Positions 21,088 through 22,079 of a DNA stretch of 22,079 nt are shown here, one piece after another (position 1 is the stretch's first letter; the number at the start of each line of letters is the position of its first letter). A program made the translations under genes and the position numbers. Source of the stretch: Ichthyophonus hoferi (taxonomy: Eukaryota > Opisthokonta > Ichthyosporea > Ichthyophonida > Ichthyophonidae); assembly GCA_002751075.1 (NCBI GenBank), contig NAOQ01000011.1, positions 285,045-307,123 of the forward strand, given 5' to 3'. The notes below the pieces were generated by a model that was not told the origin of the DNA, ran no database searches, and worked only from the letters and a program-made list of their open reading frames with translations.

Positions 21088-21921
21088 CTAAACAAGTTGC
21101 CCCATCACGCGAGCAGTTGAAGGAGGAGGAGCAATAAGCACAGCTTTACCACCTATACTTTTTTCAAGCCCTTTTGGACAATTCATCTCGTGCGCAAGAG
21201 GTTCAAGCTACAGTAAGAGCACGCAATTTTCCTGCAAAATATATAGTCGGATATGTGTATTGGTTTATATAGTTATATTTATATGAACATTATTTTCAGT
21301 TTATTATTTAAGGGTGGCTTGATGCATATATACACAGATATATACAGGTGCTAGTATTATTGAGGTATATATATATGTGTGTGTGTGCTACATACATTAG
21401 GTATTATAGAGACTTGTAGTATGTATTTTTAAAGTGAATAGTATGAACAGTTATTACATGATATATTTGTCCACTTAATGCTGGGCTAGAAGAAATTTCA
21501 TATCTACCAATCTCGGGGCCTGTGCTATTGTCCCACCCGTAATCATTTGTTGACGGTATATACACACGCTCATCATAACTCACTGCTGCCAATATTTGCT
21601 TTTCTTTGTTATTTTAAGTCTTGGTAATACTGTATTGGGAATAATAAGTAGAGGCAAGAGCGTTCCTCTAGTCTATGTTCGTTTAGAAGGAGAAAGAATA
21701 CTGAATTAAAGCAGATTTTAACGTGTCTATTTACATACATGGAGTATATATATGCTAAACATGTATATTTTTAAACAAGTCAGCAGGAATTGTCTTAGAC
21801 AGAATGCCTAAGCAAGGCTTTATCTGCACCGCAAACATATGATCTGAAATGGCGTATCATATAGTCGCGGGGCCTCGCCAGTTTCAGGCTCGTTCAATTT
21901 TGATCGATCTTGGATTGCCAT
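21088..21921 (-). other. Candidate three-exon small gene of unknown function
   Basis: Three islands on the minus strand can be joined with agreeing phases. The first is 21921-21837, starting at an ATG directly after an in-frame TAA and containing RLYDTPF. The second is 21585-21458, containing YDERVYIPSTNDYGWD and GRYEISSSP. The third is 21207-21088, with acceptor CTCTTACTGTAG and ending ARVMGQLV-stop. The joined product would be about 110 residues. It would have several tyrosines in YDTP, YIPS and YEIS contexts, which are SH2-ligand-like. The donors (GTTTGC, GTAATA) and the middle acceptor are weak, and the plus strand is also open across the 21.85 kb island (MAYHIVAGPRQFQARS). I recognise no family. 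Treat as a hypothesis. Confidence 0.18.
21366..21387. repeat. Compound TA/TG microsatellite
   Basis: A short run of TA units passes directly into GT units. It is a small compound simple repeat in spacer DNA. Confidence 0.85.
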
Positions 21922-22079
21922 TTAACATCAATAGATTGCACCAACTATTTTCCCAGGCTACATATGTAATAATAATTACTAATAATATTAAGTGTTCATT
22001 GATTGCTATATAACTAATACTTAAATCAATTAAATATTCCTGTTTTTACATTCGCCTTTGGCCTAGGCGGATTATTTCA

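Overview
This window comes from a eukaryotic nuclear genome. It is AT-rich and low in gene density, and its genes are broken by many spliceosomal introns with ordinary GT...AG ends. Three conserved genes can be read with confidence. From left to right they are an EXO1-type DNA repair exonuclease (minus strand, eight exons visible, cut by the left edge), the haem A synthase COX15 (plus strand, seven exons, complete) and a P-type (P3A) plasma-membrane proton ATPase (minus strand, five exons, complete, 1074 residues). EXO1 and COX15 are divergent, with about 1.8 kb between them. COX15 and the ATPase are convergent, with about 1.1 kb between their stop codons.

The organism cannot be named from the sequence. 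A P3A proton pump rules out an ordinary animal. The ATPase core (AIEIVVTTTLALGSR before CSDKTGTLTLN) resembles protist pumps more than those of yeast or land plants. Together with introns of about 140-900 bases, this fits a unicellular eukaryote such as an ichthyosporean or other unicellular relative of animals, or an oomycete-like protist. This placement is inference.

Layout: 1-27 TA microsatellite; 347-4433 EXO1; 4434-6215 divergent spacer with CCAAT boxes and an E2F-like palindrome; 6216-10465 COX15; 10466-11556 convergent spacer; 11557-15591 proton ATPase; 15592-15960 its promoter, with three CCAAT elements, a 16-base A/T tract and an 18-base perfect palindrome; 15961-22079 about 6 kb with no recognisable gene. 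This last part holds three separate tandem duplications (17192-17464, 18450-18811, 19436-19656), several short inverted repeats, and a few short islands that could be exons of unrecognised minus-strand genes.

The three genes serve unrelated jobs: nuclear DNA repair, haem A supply for cytochrome c oxidase in the mitochondrial inner membrane, and proton export at the cell surface. Nothing suggests a shared pathway or an operon-like unit. The most distinctive protein feature is the ATPase's long cytosolic tail, which carries eight R-x-S motifs. The exon models were built by hand from splice signals, reading-frame phase and family alignment. Family alignments, comparisons with human proteins and residue roles are recalled from general knowledge, not searched.
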